Origin: Candidatus Zixiibacteriota bacterium
Lineage (GTDB): Bacteria; Zixibacteria; MSB-5A5; WJJR01
Length of the DNA: 6,667 bases
NCBI GenBank assembly: GCA_020058315.1
Contig: JAGVEK010000184.1
Coordinates: 1 to 6,667 of the forward strand
Direction: 5' to 3'
A program made the translations under genes and the position numbers. The notes under the pieces are model-generated. The model was not told the DNA's origin, made no database searches, and saw only the letters and a list, made by a program, of their open reading frames with translations. Shown here one piece after another: positions 1 to 6,308 of the stretch. Each line of letters opens with the position of its first letter. The stretch's first letter is position 1.

Positions 1-511
1 GCCGCTTGCCGTTCGGGTGGAGAACCTCGTCAAAAAACACACCCGGCGAACGGTGCAATTGACTCACAATGACGCGTTCGGCTCCATTGATGACGAAAGT
101 TCCCCGTTCGGTGATCAGGGGCAATTCGCCCAGGAAAACATCCTGCTCCAGAACGTCTTTGACCTTCTTGCCGCCTGTGGCTGCGTCGATTTCCTTGCTG
201 ATCAGGCGCAAGGTGGCCTTGAGCGGGGCGGCAAAGGTCATGTTCCGCTCCTTGCACTCGCCAATTGAGTAGCGAGGCTGGCCCACGCTGTAGCTGATGT
301 ATTCCAACGAGTAATTCTCGTGGACGTCGGTGATCGGAAACACCGACAGAAAGATCTCCTGAAGCCCCTGCTTGCGCCGTTTGTCTGCCGGAATGGCGGG
401 CTGCAAGAACTCATAGTATGAGAGCAGCTGAACATCCAGGAGATTGGGCATTTCGCCGCCGGACCGCAGGCGGGCATACGAGACTCGACCATTCTGGCCG
501 TTTTCGCTCAA
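1..511 (-). CDS. rpoB: RNA polymerase beta subunit, N-terminal part (runs off the left edge)
   Basis: This is the catalytic beta subunit of RNA polymerase; only the first 170 codons are present. The translation contains family landmarks: NLLDVQLLSYYEFLQ near residue 23, ERNMTFAAPLKATLRLI near residue 85, and the ELPLITERGTFVINGAERVIVSQLHRSPGVFF region near residues 130-160, which is the start of the protrusion/fork part around the rifampicin pocket. I place the start at a TTG (509-511). An in-frame TGA lies just upstream at 524-526, a strong GGGAGG ribosome-binding site (518-523) stands 6 bases before the TTG, and the first ATG would be codon 21, too close to conserved sequence. The Shine-Dalgarno sequence is itself part of a short inverted repeat (GGGA...TCCC, 512-523) that could partly mask it. 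The gene follows rplL after 118 bases, as in most bacteria, and rpoC is expected beyond the edge. Confidence 0.97.
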   Translation of the reverse strand, partial: MSENGQNGRVSYARLRSGGEMPNLLDVQLLSYYEFLQPAIPADKRRKQGLQEIFLSVFPITDVHENYSLEYISYSVGQPRYSIGECKERNMTFAAPLKATLRLISKEIDAATGGKKVKDVLEQDVFLGELPLITERGTFVINGAERVIVSQLHRSPGVFFDEVLHPNGKR

Positions 512-543
512 GGGAGTCCTCCCTCAAAACAGCATGATGGACC

Positions 544-598
544 GCAGCCGATCCCCGCCACGCCACCGCTTGGAAACGATGGCAGGGCGGCAGGCTGC
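544..598 (-). promoter_or_regulatory. Long imperfect hairpin in the rplL-rpoB gap (attenuator or processing-site candidate)
   Basis: Three nested complementary blocks can be read: 593-598 with 544-549 (GCAGCC/GGCTGC), 586-590 with 555-559 (CCGCC/GGCGG), and 580-583 with 562-565 (GCCA/TGGC). They give about 15 base pairs, two internal loops and a 14-base apical loop. The hairpin lies 31 bases after the rplL stop and 32 bases before the rpoB start. A TTTT run follows within 20 bases on the transcribed strand but is not directly attached, so it is not a textbook terminator. In E. coli the same gap holds an attenuator and an RNase III cleavage site that set the stalk-protein to polymerase ratio; a similar role here is inferred. 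Confidence 0.5.
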
Positions 599-629
599 AG
601 TCGCGTGAATTACAATCCGGCGACCGTGA

Positions 630-1016
630 CTACTTAATCTCAACGACGGCGCCAACCTCTTGCAACTTGGTCTTAATCGATTCGGCTTCTTCTTTGGAAA
701 CCTTCTCTTTGACCGGGTTTGGCGCTTTGTCGACCAGATCCTTGGCCTCTTTCAAACCCAACGCGGTGATTTCACGGACCACCTTGATGACCTGGATCTT
801 CTTTTCCCCCGCAGAGATCAGAACCGGGGTGAATTCGGTTTTCTCTTCTTCGGCGGCAGCGCCACCGCCACCGGCCGGCATCGCTGCCATGGCCATTGGT
901 GCCGCTGCTGTAACACCGAATTTCTCCTGGAGTGTCTTGGATAACTGGGACAACTCCAACACCGACATGTTCTCGATGATCCCCACCACCTGGTCGATTG
1001 TGCTTACGTCAGCCAC
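630..1016 (-). CDS. rplL: 50S ribosomal protein L7/L12
   Basis: This is the multi-copy stalk protein that recruits and activates translational GTPases (EF-Tu, EF-G, IF2). At 128 residues it has normal length and architecture. The N-terminal dimerisation and L10-binding helices are at about 5-35, a flexible Ala/Gly/Met-rich hinge at about 37-57, and the globular C-terminal domain at about 60-128 with the conserved KIQVIKVVREITALGLKEAKDLVDKAPNPVKE stretch that contacts GTPases. The start is GTG (1014-1016), because no ATG lies near the conserved N-terminus; an AAAGGA-type ribosome-binding site stands about 9 bases upstream. It follows rplJ after 76 bases, the usual pairing that permits the several-fold higher output of L12 than L10. 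The stop is TAG. Confidence 0.98.
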   Translation of the reverse strand: MADVSTIDQVVGIIENMSVLELSQLSKTLQEKFGVTAAAPMAMAAMPAGGGGAAAEEEKTEFTPVLISAGEKKIQVIKVVREITALGLKEAKDLVDKAPNPVKEKVSKEEAESIKTKLQEVGAVVEIK

Positions 1017-1092
1017 GAGGTTCGTCCTTTCTCTCAGTTATGAAACCGATGATTCCCAAATTGTTTCCAACTAAAGCGCCAGGGAGCGATAC

Positions 1093-1620
1093 TTACTCGG
1101 CCACCTGGCCCCTCTTCTCGGCCAGCGCGTCGATCGTGCCCACGCACTCGCGAATGATCGCATCCAGAGTCCCCACGAACCCGGAAATCGGGCACTCAAC
1201 AGCCGCAACCAACTGCGACAAAACAACTTCACGCGGCGGCAACGAGGCCATCGCCTTGAGATCTTCAGCCCTGTACGGGCGGCGCTCGACGACAAATGTC
1301 CGAACCTTGGGGCGTTCCAGGCGGGAGTAAAACTCCTGAATTATCTTGGCCCCCGCCACTGGATCCCGGCCGCCGATGGCAATGGCAGTCGGTCCCTTGA
1401 AGTACTCTGCCAGACCTGGCAGGTCGGCTTTTTCGGCCGCGCGGCGGAGAAGTGTATTCTTCGCTACCCTAAATGACACGCCAGCGCGGCGGAGTTGGGC
1501 TCGCAGATCCGTCACATTCGCCACGGTCAAGCCCGCGTAGTCGGTCACGAACACCGAACCGGCGTCCCGCAACTGATTGGTCAGATCCTCGACGATTTGA
1601 ACTTTTTCAGCTTGAGGCAT
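1093..1620 (-). CDS. rplJ: 50S ribosomal protein L10
   Basis: L10 anchors L7/L12 dimers to 23S rRNA at the base of the stalk. The protein has 175 residues, a typical length. The N-terminal rRNA-binding domain carries YAGLTV at 28-33, LRAQLRRAGVSFRVAKNTLLRRA at about 39-61 and FKGPTAIAIG at about 74-83. The C-terminal helix from about 146, with SGFVGTLDAIIRECVGTIDALAEK, is the platform for L12 dimers. The start is ATG (1618-1620) with GGGAG 7 bases upstream. That GGGAG lies in the 3' arm of an inverted repeat described separately. In well-studied bacteria the L10-L12 complex represses its own mRNA at this leader, so translational feedback is plausible here but not shown. Confidence 0.98.
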   Translation of the reverse strand: MPQAEKVQIVEDLTNQLRDAGSVFVTDYAGLTVANVTDLRAQLRRAGVSFRVAKNTLLRRAAEKADLPGLAEYFKGPTAIAIGGRDPVAGAKIIQEFYSRLERPKVRTFVVERRPYRAEDLKAMASLPPREVVLSQLVAAVECPISGFVGTLDAIIRECVGTIDALAEKRGQVAE

Positions 1621-1627
1621 ACTCGAC

Positions 1628-1665
1628 TCCCAGCGTCCTTCCGCTCACATCATTGCCACCTGGGA
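1628..1665 (-). promoter_or_regulatory. Inverted repeat covering the rplJ ribosome-binding site (L10 leader candidate)
   Basis: In the 50-base rplA-rplJ gap the transcribed strand has TCCCAG (1660-1665) and CTGGGA (1628-1633), a perfect 6-bp pairing around a 26-base loop. The 3' arm includes most of the GGGAG Shine-Dalgarno sequence of rplJ, so the pairing would block initiation. A competing 4-bp pairing (GTCC with GGAC) uses part of the same 5' arm. L10(L12)4 binding to an rplJ leader is established in E. coli and other bacteria. The kink-turn of that family was not identified with certainty here, so the regulatory role is inferred. Confidence 0.4.
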
Positions 1666-1670
1666 CGGCT

Positions 1671-2375
1671 CTACTGCTTCACATCCGCCACCAGGCGCAA
1701 AAAGTCAATTTTGATCCCCGGCCCCATCGTAGTGGAGAGGGTGACATTGCGCACGTACTGCCCCTTCGATGCCGCTGGCTTGGCGCGAATCACAGCATCG
1801 ATGAAGGCCCGAGCATTCACCGCCAGCTTTTCTTGTCCGAATCCGGCCTTACCGACCGCCGAGTGGATGTTGCCGGCTCGATCAACCCGGTATTCGACTT
1901 TGCCGGCCTTGAGATCACTCACGGCCTTCGCGATGTCCATTGTGACACTGCCGGTCTTCGGTGACGGCATCAACCCCCGCGGACCGAGCACTTTGCCCAA
2001 TCGGCCAACCTGGCCCATGACGTCGGGTGTTGCGACAATGGCATCGAAGTCAAGCCATCCCTCCTGTATCTTCTGAACAAACTCGTCGCAGCCAACGAAA
2101 TCTGCGCCTGCGGCGCGCGCTTCCGCTTCTTTCTCACCTTTGGTAAGAGCCAGGACGCGGATCGTTTTCCCTGTGCCGTGAGGCAGAATCACCGTTCCAC
2201 GGACGATTTGATCGGCATGCTTCGGGTCAACACCAAGGCGCATCGCCACTTCGAGAGATTCATCAAACTTCGCATGGCGCAACTCCAAGGCCAATGCGAC
2301 CGCTTCATTCAATGAGTATGCTTTCTCCCGACTGACTTTTGATTTGGCTTGAAGATGTTTCTTGCCGGTTTTCAT
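1671..2375 (-). CDS. rplA: 50S ribosomal protein L1
   Basis: L1 is the main protein of the mobile L1 stalk, which helps release deacylated tRNA from the E site; in many bacteria it also represses its own mRNA. The protein has 234 residues, the usual bacterial length. Domain I is built from the two chain ends; domain II is the middle, about 68-160. The conserved signature GRLGKVLGPRGLMPSPKTG is at 124-142, GKVEYRVDRAGNIHSAVGK at 158-176 and STTMGPGIKID near 214-224. The start is ATG (2373-2375), closely preceded by GGGGGA. It lies 167 bases after rplK, far more than the few bases common in this pair, and 50 bases before rplJ. The stop is TAG. Confidence 0.98.
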   Translation of the reverse strand: MKTGKKHLQAKSKVSREKAYSLNEAVALALELRHAKFDESLEVAMRLGVDPKHADQIVRGTVILPHGTGKTIRVLALTKGEKEAEARAAGADFVGCDEFVQKIQEGWLDFDAIVATPDVMGQVGRLGKVLGPRGLMPSPKTGSVTMDIAKAVSDLKAGKVEYRVDRAGNIHSAVGKAGFGQEKLAVNARAFIDAVIRAKPAASKGQYVRNVTLSTTMGPGIKIDFLRLVADVKQ

Positions 2376-2542
2376 TGATCCCCCATGGCTCCCACTCGTG
2401 CACCCGATGTGGCGAGTGGTGCAGGCGCCTGGATAGGCTTCTTATGGTTCAGATTGCATTTGCAGCAGCGATCTTGTTCCTCAACTTGGTCCTCTGAATC
2501 AGACTCGTGGTCCCATGAGCTGTAACGCAAGGACGATGCCGA
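2376..2542 (-). promoter_or_regulatory. Long rplK-rplA gap with alternative hairpins (L1 operator candidate)
   Basis: No gene is visible in these 167 bases. On the transcribed strand CCACTCG (2413-2419) pairs perfectly with CGAGTGG (2392-2398), ending 16 bases before the rplA ATG. A second perfect pair, TGCACC (2418-2423) with GGTGCA (2399-2404), shares two bases of the first 5' arm and overlaps the first loop, so the two hairpins exclude each other. Directly after the first arm the RNA reads GUGGGAGCC, and the start codon region reads AUGAAAACC. These resemble the GGUGGGAG and UGAAAUACC strands of the L1-binding site in 23S rRNA. An L1 feedback site is an inference; the pairings are directly visible. 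Confidence 0.4.
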
Positions 2543-2965
2543 CTACAGGACGTCGATGCCCATACTCCGGGCCGTACCCTCCACCATGCGCATTGCGGCC
2601 TCCAGTGAGGCGGCATTCAGATCCGGCATCTTCCATTGAGCGATTTCACGGACCTGATCCCTGGTGACCCGGCCAACCTTATTGCGATTGGGCTCGGCAG
2701 AAGCCTTCTCCAGTTTTGCGGCCTTCTTCAAGAGGACCGCGGCCGGGGGGGTCTTCGTGATAAACGTGAAGGACTTGTCCTTATACACGGTGATCACGAC
2801 CGGGATGATCAGGCCGATGTCCTTCTGCGTACGGGCATTGAATGCCTTGCAGAACTCCATGATGTTGACACCGTGCTGACCGAGAGCAGGACCCACCGGC
2901 GGCGCCGGATTGGCATTCGCAGCCGGAATTTGCAGTTTCACGTACGCGGTGATCGGTTTTGCCAC
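2543..2965 (-). CDS. rplK: 50S ribosomal protein L11
   Basis: L11 binds the GTPase-associated region of 23S rRNA near the stalk base, takes part in factor-dependent GTP hydrolysis and the stringent response, and is the thiostrepton site. The protein has 140 residues, typical length. The N-terminal domain has LQIPAANANPAPPVGPALGQHGVNIMEFCKAFNART at 11-46, including the proline pair 22-23 of the thiostrepton-contact region. The C-terminal RNA-binding domain, about 72-140, includes the GRVTRDQVREIAQWKMPDLNAASLEAAMRMVEGTARSMGI stretch. The start is GTG (2963-2965), with GGGAG 8 bases upstream and family-typical AKPITAYVKLQ directly after. It stands 23 bases behind nusG, too close for much independent control. 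The stop is TAG. Confidence 0.98.
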   Translation of the reverse strand: MAKPITAYVKLQIPAANANPAPPVGPALGQHGVNIMEFCKAFNARTQKDIGLIIPVVITVYKDKSFTFITKTPPAAVLLKKAAKLEKASAEPNRNKVGRVTRDQVREIAQWKMPDLNAASLEAAMRMVEGTARSMGIDVL

Positions 2966-2988
2966 TGTTTGCTCCCGTAGAACAGCCG

Positions 2989-3525
2989 TCAGCCAGCTTG
3001 AACCTGGAGGAAGTCCAACTCCACCGGAGTCGGACGTCCGAAAATCGAAACCATGACCTTGAGCTTTCTGCGCTCCAGATTGACTTCTGAAATAAACCCG
3101 GAAAAATCATTGAAGGGCCCGTCGATCACCTTGACCTGGTCACCGACCCGATACGGAACCTCGGTGACTTCCTTGACCCGGCTTGTATCCATCTGACTTA
3201 AAACCCGATCCACCTCGTCGGGCGGCAGAGAGACGGGCTGGCCACCGGATCCGACAAAGTTGGTGATCCCGGGAGTATTCGTCACCAGATGCTGGGTCTG
3301 CTTGGTCAGATGCATCTCTATCAGGATGTATCCCGGCAGGAATTTCTTCATTGACGATGATCGTTTGCCCTGCCGCATTTCCACGACTTCCTGCGTGGGC
3401 ACAACGACCCGGCCCAACTGATCCTCGATGCCCGCGTTGGCGAAGGCACTTTCCAAGTACTTATGCGCCTTTTTCTCGTGACCCGAGTATGTGTGGGCCA
3501 CGTACCACTTAAGTTCCGGACTCAC
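2989..3525 (-). CDS. nusG: Transcription elongation and antitermination factor NusG
   Basis: NusG binds the clamp of RNA polymerase, affects pausing, and links polymerase to Rho or to ribosomal protein S10. The protein has 178 residues, normal for the compact form with no inserted domain. The NGN domain spans about 5-118, with KWYVAHTYSGHEKKA at 6-20, the KKFLPGYILIEM polymerase-contact motif at 60-71 and TPGITNFVG at 84-92. The KOW domain spans about 125-178, with YRVGDQVKVIDGPFNDFSGFI and a closing VELDFLQV. The start is GTG (3523-3525), which overlaps the secE stop by four bases (GTGA), with GGGGA just upstream inside secE, so translational coupling is likely. The secE-nusG pair is near universal in bacteria. 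Confidence 0.98.
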   Translation of the reverse strand: MSPELKWYVAHTYSGHEKKAHKYLESAFANAGIEDQLGRVVVPTQEVVEMRQGKRSSSMKKFLPGYILIEMHLTKQTQHLVTNTPGITNFVGSGGQPVSLPPDEVDRVLSQMDTSRVKEVTEVPYRVGDQVKVIDGPFNDFSGFISEVNLERRKLKVMVSIFGRPTPVELDFLQVQAG

Positions 3526-3713
3526 CCGATCCCCAGTATCGCGCCGACGCCCCGCGCCAGCATAAGGTCAACGCCGAACACGAAGAAACCCAGAATCAAG
3601 GACACGACGACGGTGACGATGGTGGACCCCACCAATTCGTCTTTGCTCGGCCAGGTGACCTTCTCGAGCTCAGCGACAGTTTCATTCCAGTATGTCTTGA
3701 CCGCTTCCATCAT
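3522..3713 (-). CDS. secE: Preprotein translocase subunit SecE
   Basis: SecE is the essential clamp subunit of the SecYEG channel in the inner membrane. At 63 residues this is the short, single-spanning form found in most bacteria, not the three-helix form of E. coli. The amphipathic cytoplasmic helix covers about 1-25 with the signature ELEKVTWPSKDEL at 15-27. One membrane helix follows at about 29-52 (STIVTVVVSLILGFFVFGVDLML). Two adjacent ATG codons (3711-3713 and 3708-3710) could start it; the first is chosen. A GGAGGT ribosome-binding site lies about 12 bases upstream, between the gene and tRNA-Trp. The TGA stop overlaps the GTG of nusG. Confidence 0.96.
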   Translation of the reverse strand: MMEAVKTYWNETVAELEKVTWPSKDELVGSTIVTVVVSLILGFFVFGVDLMLARGVGAILGIG

Positions 3714-3739
3714 TTGGAACCACCCACCTCCGACACATG

Positions 3740-3813
3740 CAGGCCTGGAGGGACTTGAACCCCCAGCCCCCGGTTTTGGAGACCGGTGCTCTGACCAATT
3801 GAGCTACAGGCCT
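3740..3813 (-). tRNA. trnW: tRNA-Trp (anticodon CCA)
   Basis: A full cloverleaf can be drawn: acceptor AGGCCTG/CAGGCCT (7 bp, perfect), D stem GCTC/GAGC, anticodon stem CCGGT/ACCGG around the 7-base loop CTCCAAA (anticodon CCA), variable region of 5 bases, and T stem GGGGG/CCCTC (one G-U) with loop TTCAAGT. The discriminator is G, as expected for tryptophan. No 3' CCA is encoded, so nucleotidyltransferase must add it. It lies between rpmG and secE, 26 bases before secE, where tRNA-Trp is found in many bacteria, and is probably cut from a shared transcript. Confidence 0.97.
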
Positions 3814-3840
3814 GTCTGGGGCCTCGTCCCGGACTCTCAC

Positions 3841-3850
3841 CCACCGGTGG
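3841..3850. repeat. Perfect 10-base palindrome after rpmG
   Basis: CCACCGGTGG lies 2 bases beyond the rpmG stop and 27 bases before tRNA-Trp. As RNA it has no room for a normal loop. It may be a chance site or a piece of a larger fold in the tRNA precursor. No function is assigned. Confidence 0.3.
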
Positions 3851-3852
3851 CC

Positions 3853-4005
3853 TCAACGTGTTTCTTTGTGCGCCTTGTGCTGGCGGCAAAACGGGCAGTA
3901 CTTGCGGTAGCTGACCCGATCCGGATGAATACGCCGGTTCTTCTTATCGGTGTAATTCCGATTCTTGCAACCTTCACACGCTAATATAATGATCTCCCGC
4001 GCCAT
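3853..4005 (-). CDS. rpmG: 50S ribosomal protein L33, zinc-binding (C+) form
   Basis: L33 is a small protein of the large subunit near the E site. The 50-residue reading frame runs from ATG (4003-4005) to TGA (3853-3855) and translates as MAREIIILACEGCKNRNYTD onward, ending HKAHKETR. Two cysteine pairs, CEGC at 10-13 and CPFC at 37-40, form the zinc ribbon of the C+ type; zinc-independent paralogues lack them. The basic centre NRNYTDKKNRR and the KYCPFCRQH segment match the family. It sits 96 bases after tuf and 39 bases before tRNA-Trp, a position typical for rpmG in many phyla. The ribosome-binding site is weak (GAAGA about 9 bases upstream), and a candidate promoter lies close ahead. Confidence 0.95.
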   Translation of the reverse strand: MAREIIILACEGCKNRNYTDKKNRRIHPDRVSYRKYCPFCRQHKAHKETR

Positions 4006-4025
4006 AATTCGGGTCTTCGCTTTCC

Positions 4026-4055
4026 ACTATACAGACACTTGTTAGGTAGCCGCAA
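4026..4055 (-). promoter_or_regulatory. Candidate sigma-70-type promoter before rpmG
   Basis: On the minus strand TTGCGG (4050-4055) is separated by 18 bases from TATAGT (4026-4031), five of six matches to the -10 consensus but only three of six at -35. A transcript would start near 4019, about 14 bases before the rpmG ATG. It stands directly behind the hairpin after tuf, so it could refresh transcription of rpmG-trnW-secE-nusG and beyond. This is consensus matching only. Confidence 0.4.
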
Positions 4056-4098
4056 CCACCGGGCGGCGGCCATTCTCTTTGCCGTCAGCGCCGGGTGG
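4056..4098 (-). terminator. Strong hairpin right after tuf (terminator or attenuator without U-tract)
   Basis: Starting 3 bases past the tuf stop, the transcribed strand pairs CCACC with GGTGG, GGCG with CGCC and CGGC with GCCG. This gives about 13 mostly G-C pairs, one C-C mismatch, a small asymmetric bulge and a roughly 10-base A-rich loop. The sequence that follows is TTGCGGC, with no T run, so it is not a standard intrinsic terminator. It could act as a partial terminator, an RNA-stabilising 3' end for abundant tuf mRNA, or a processing site. Confidence 0.55.
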
Positions 4099-4101
4099 AA
4101 T

Positions 4102-5304
<1,203 letters not shown>

Positions 5305-5389
5305 AACCGAAGGTCTCCCTCCTCAAGATAAATGCCGTTGGAACCGTTTTTGTCGTTGTCTCAGGCAACAGATCTTTCCCTACTTTCAC

Positions 5390-5462
5390 AGCCCACGACC
5401 GGATTTGAACCGGTGACCTCATCCTTACCAAGGATGTGCTCTACCGACTGAGCTACATGGGC
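5390..5462 (-). tRNA. trnT: tRNA-Thr (anticodon GGT)
   Basis: The cloverleaf is complete: acceptor GCCCATG/CGTGGGC (one U-G), D stem GCTC/GAGC, anticodon stem CATCC/GGATG around TTGGTAA (anticodon GGT, reading ACC and ACT), variable region AGGTC and T stem ACCGG/CCGGT with loop TTCAAAT. The discriminator is T (U73), whereas E. coli tRNA-Thr has A73. No CCA is encoded. Its place just ahead of tuf is the conserved trnT-tuf linkage known from E. coli and many other bacteria. Confidence 0.97.
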
Positions 5463-5516
5463 AACCCAAAGCTCATGCTGTTTTCAGGTCACTCACTCCA
5501 AAACCGCTCGTCTGGC

Positions 5517-5536
5517 TTTGGGCGTGAATGCCCAAA
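5517..5536 (-). repeat. Perfect 7-bp inverted repeat in the tRNA-Thr leader
   Basis: On the minus strand TTTGGGC (5530-5536) pairs with GCCCAAA (5517-5523) around a 6-base loop. It lies about 55 bases before tRNA-Thr and just downstream of the candidate promoter, so it would form close to the 5' end of the primary transcript. No T run follows in the minus direction, so it is not a terminator of the preceding gene by the usual criterion. A protective 5' hairpin or a protein site is possible. Confidence 0.45.
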
Positions 5537-5550
5537 AACAGTAAACCGCC

Positions 5551-5578
5551 AAATTACGTGGTTCGCCCCCAGAGTCAA
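5551..5578 (-). promoter_or_regulatory. Candidate promoter for tRNA-Thr-tuf
   Basis: The 132-base spacer between the unknown gene and tRNA-Thr (5463-5594) contains no gene. On the minus strand TTGACT (5573-5578), five of six to the -35 consensus, is followed after 16 bases by TAATTT (5551-5556), a weak -10. A TTTTTT run lies 2 bases upstream of the -35. Transcription would begin near 5544. A promoter is expected here because the neighbouring gene upstream is functionally unrelated. Confidence 0.4.
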
Positions 5579-5594
5579 GCAAAAAACTTGCGGA

Positions 5595-6266
5595 TCAACA
5601 AACTTTCGGACTGGAATCTGGCGAAATCGGTCCGGCCTCAGCTCGTTCGGCACCGGCGAGCGACCGTCTCCGAACCGCTTGCCAGGCCTTGGAGCGCCAC
5701 CGCGCTTGAAGTGAACCGCTCAAATCAGCGATCGCTTTGACGATCCAGAGGCTGCACACGCATTCATCGGGACCCAGACCGACGATCATCCCGGGTCCAA
5801 TCGCCAGATGTCGCGAAGGTCGAATGTCGTTGAGTTCGATATAAGTTTCTGAATGACAGTACGTTGACGTGACGGACAGTTCGCGAAATCGGATGCGTAG
5901 ATCGAGGAATCGAACTCCGCCCGGAGTGGCGATCGGAGGCCGTAATCCATTGACTATCAAGTGATTGCTTGCATTCCATCCCATTTCAAAGTAGACCGGT
6001 CGACCGGTGGAGTCGGTGTCAATCCGGAAACTGTCGCCTTGGACAAAAGAGTCGTACGGATGGTGTGGAACTAAATGGTAGACAATGGATTCCTGGCTTA
6101 CATCCCAAAAAGCCTGCCCTAATACTGGGCCATCCGAAGCGCACACCCTGACTCGTAGCCGCGATCGAGTCCCTGCGGCTTCAAGCCCATCTGTGAGAGA
6201 AGATGAAACGGTTGCAACTGACTTGGGTAGCCCTGTTGAACTGGAGTTAGAGGTCGCGATGGTCAC
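5595..6266 (-). CDS. Protein of unknown function directly downstream of ybgF
   Basis: I do not recognise this family. The frame encodes up to 223 residues from a GTG (6264-6266). Residues 1-33 are rich in Ser/Thr and look like a linker. About 35-180 looks folded and beta-rich, with VYHLVPHHPYDSF at 62-74, FRIDTDSTGRPVYFEMGW at 80-97 and HLAIGPGMIVGLGPDECVCSLWIV at 153-176. The tail is charged (QARWRSKAWQAVRRRSLAGAERAE). No signal peptide, membrane helix or catalytic motif is evident. The start is uncertain: no good ribosome-binding site is seen and the first ATG is codon 95. The frame is open all the way up to the ybgF stop and is the same frame as ybgF. Amino-acid content (several Trp, Gly-Pro turns, hydrophobic strands) suggests real coding sequence. 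Confidence 0.6.
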   Translation of the reverse strand: MTIATSNSSSTGLPKSVATVSSSLTDGLEAAGTRSRLRVRVCASDGPVLGQAFWDVSQESIVYHLVPHHPYDSFVQGDSFRIDTDSTGRPVYFEMGWNASNHLIVNGLRPPIATPGGVRFLDLRIRFRELSVTSTYCHSETYIELNDIRPSRHLAIGPGMIVGLGPDECVCSLWIVKAIADLSGSLQARWRSKAWQAVRRRSLAGAERAEAGPISPDSSPKVC

Positions 6267-6308
6267 TGTTGAGTTTATCGACGGTGCGAAACCCGATCTG
6301 GAGCACTC

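Noticed and set aside
238..492. Minus-strand frame of 84 codons inside rpoB
   Set aside because: It is an out-of-frame shadow of the true rpoB frame, which carries the conserved beta-subunit motifs.
1495..2076. Plus-strand frame of 193 codons across rplJ and rplA
   Set aside because: It overlaps two certain ribosomal protein genes on the other strand and shows no recognisable protein features.
3463..3984. Plus-strand frame of 173 codons across nusG, secE, tRNA-Trp and rpmG
   Set aside because: It runs through a tRNA and three real genes in antisense, so it cannot be a genuine gene.
5575..5600. Intrinsic terminator for the unknown gene at the TTTTTT run (5581-5586)
   Set aside because: There is a T run on the transcribed strand just after the stop codon, but no convincing stem precedes it.
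5436..5714. Plus-strand frame of 92 codons beginning inside tRNA-Thr
   Set aside because: It overlaps the tRNA and the spacer antisense to the transcription direction, and its composition is not protein-like.
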